Assembly: GCF_003797945.1 (NCBI RefSeq)
Contig: NZ_RKKU01000033.1
Location: forward strand, 1 to 43,114
DNA: 43,114 nt
Source of the DNA: Pseudomonas neustonica
Lineage (GTDB): Bacteria > Pseudomonadota > Gammaproteobacteria > Pseudomonadales > Pseudomonadaceae
Direction of reading: 5' to 3'
The notes beneath the pieces were generated by a model, which ran no database searches, was not told the origin of the DNA, and saw nothing but the letters and a program-made list of their open reading frames with translations. Position numbers and translations under genes: made by a program. Below, piece after piece: positions 42,741 to 43,114 of this stretch. Within the stretch, counting starts at the first letter, position 1, and the number at the start of each line of letters is the position of its first letter.

Positions 42741-42988
42741 ATGACATTACATTCCGCGACCCCTACGCTAACGGAAGAACCTCTTCTATTGGTGGTTGAT
42801 CTTGAAGCGACATGCTGGAAGGATCAAATCAGTCCAGATGGCGAACCTCAGAGCGTTTTCAACATGGAGATCATTGAGCTGGGATGTGCAATTGCAACTC
42901 GCCAAGGCAAGTTGCTGGACTCTCTATCGCTTTTGGTTAGGCCGGTCAGAAACCCTATTCTCAGCGATTTCTGCAAAACGTTGACTGG
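42741..42988 (+). pseudogene. DEDDh 3'-5' exonuclease, truncated by an IS21-like element
   Basis: From ATG 42741 the frame reads LLLVVDLEATCW (first Asp-x-Glu of the DEDDh fold), FNMEIIELGCAI and LLVRPVRNPILSDFCKTLTG, the start of exonuclease domains of the KapD/ERI1 type. At the point where LTGI and the remaining motifs should follow, the sequence becomes the terminal repeats of an IS21-like element and the frame ends at 43025. The catalytic Asp and His of the second half are missing here and may lie beyond the insertion, outside the window. Confidence 0.8.
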
Positions 42989-43114
42989 TGCGTATTCCGG
43001 CGAACGTGACCGGTCATTCCGGTGATCGTGACCGATTTGCACACGGCCTTCACGCTGGAACGGGTTTTGTACTCTGAGCGGTCACGATGGGTCAATCGAT
43101 ACCGCGTTTTGAGC
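42989..43114 (+). mobile_element. IS21-family-like element, left end
   Basis: Begins TGCGTATTCCGG and carries two 19-base direct repeats, ATTCCGGCGAACGTGACCG (42994-43012) and ATTCCGGTGATCGTGACCG (43016-43034), spaced 22 bases apart. Multiple terminal repeats of this sequence are typical of IS21 relatives. The istA/istB genes would lie beyond the window end. Confidence 0.75.

Overview
The window is a stretch of accessory DNA, probably plasmid or genomic island, from a gammaproteobacterium. The SOS-associated peptidase/umuD pair, the Tn4651-like cointegrate-resolution genes, the mer genes and System I cytochrome c maturation genes fit a marine or halotolerant lineage such as Marinobacter, Halomonas or a pseudomonad, but no housekeeping gene fixes the genus. 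It is a mosaic of metal-resistance, periplasmic redox and mobile-element modules, with many partial genes marking old recombination joints.

Layout. 1-2006: an ISL3-family transposase 3' end, an SRAP (YedK-like) peptidase gene, a LexA box, a umuD stump, a lone ISL3-like end and the 5' half of a decayed tlpA-like gene. 2007-24423: a 22.4-kb Tn3-family transposon of the Tn4651 type, bounded by 35-bp inverted repeats (one mismatch) and inserted into that tlpA-like gene, whose 3' half resumes at 24424. It carries tnpA at the left end and tnpS/tnpT with a likely resolution site at the right. Its cargo is: merR and a merT remnant; a fluoride module (riboswitch, crcB, DUF190, a deleted MFS gene, a YkvA-like gene); a predicted monovalent-metal regulon (MerR-HMA fusion regulator, P1B ATPase with a YPC motif, periplasmic HMA protein, truncated outer-membrane protein, CcdA-like membrane protein); a sulfite dehydrogenase pair; an ECF sigma/anti-sigma pair with a cytochrome c/beta-propeller protein; and merT-merP-merA with a truncated merB.

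24424-38900: a second island built from repeated units. Two copies of a CadR/PbrR-type regulator with its operator occur, one followed by a 14-codon stump and one by a full cation-efflux gene. Three tlpA-like copies are present (one split by the transposon, one intact, one a short fragment). Between and after these lie lnt, a split dsbD (beta-gamma protein and alpha protein), an SCO protein, a broken arsR with its operator and a BASS-family transporter, then lspA, a 1-Cys peroxiredoxin and ccmFGHI without ccmABCDE. The common theme is envelope thiol and cytochrome chemistry combined with metal efflux.

38604-43114: a 5'-truncated antitoxin-like gene, an unidentified ORF, a complete IS3-family element (39335-40565, 3-bp target duplication), then a more AT-rich block with a C-protein-like XRE regulator, an unrecognised 436-residue zinc-ribbon protein and a DEDDh exonuclease gene cut off by the end of an IS21-like element.

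The most interesting wiring is two small regulons that can be read from promoters. One is three MerR-type promoters with 20-bp spacers serving the MerR-HMA regulator, the ATPase operon and the CcdA-like gene. The other is two near-identical ECF promoters in front of the sigma factor and the cytochrome/beta-propeller gene.
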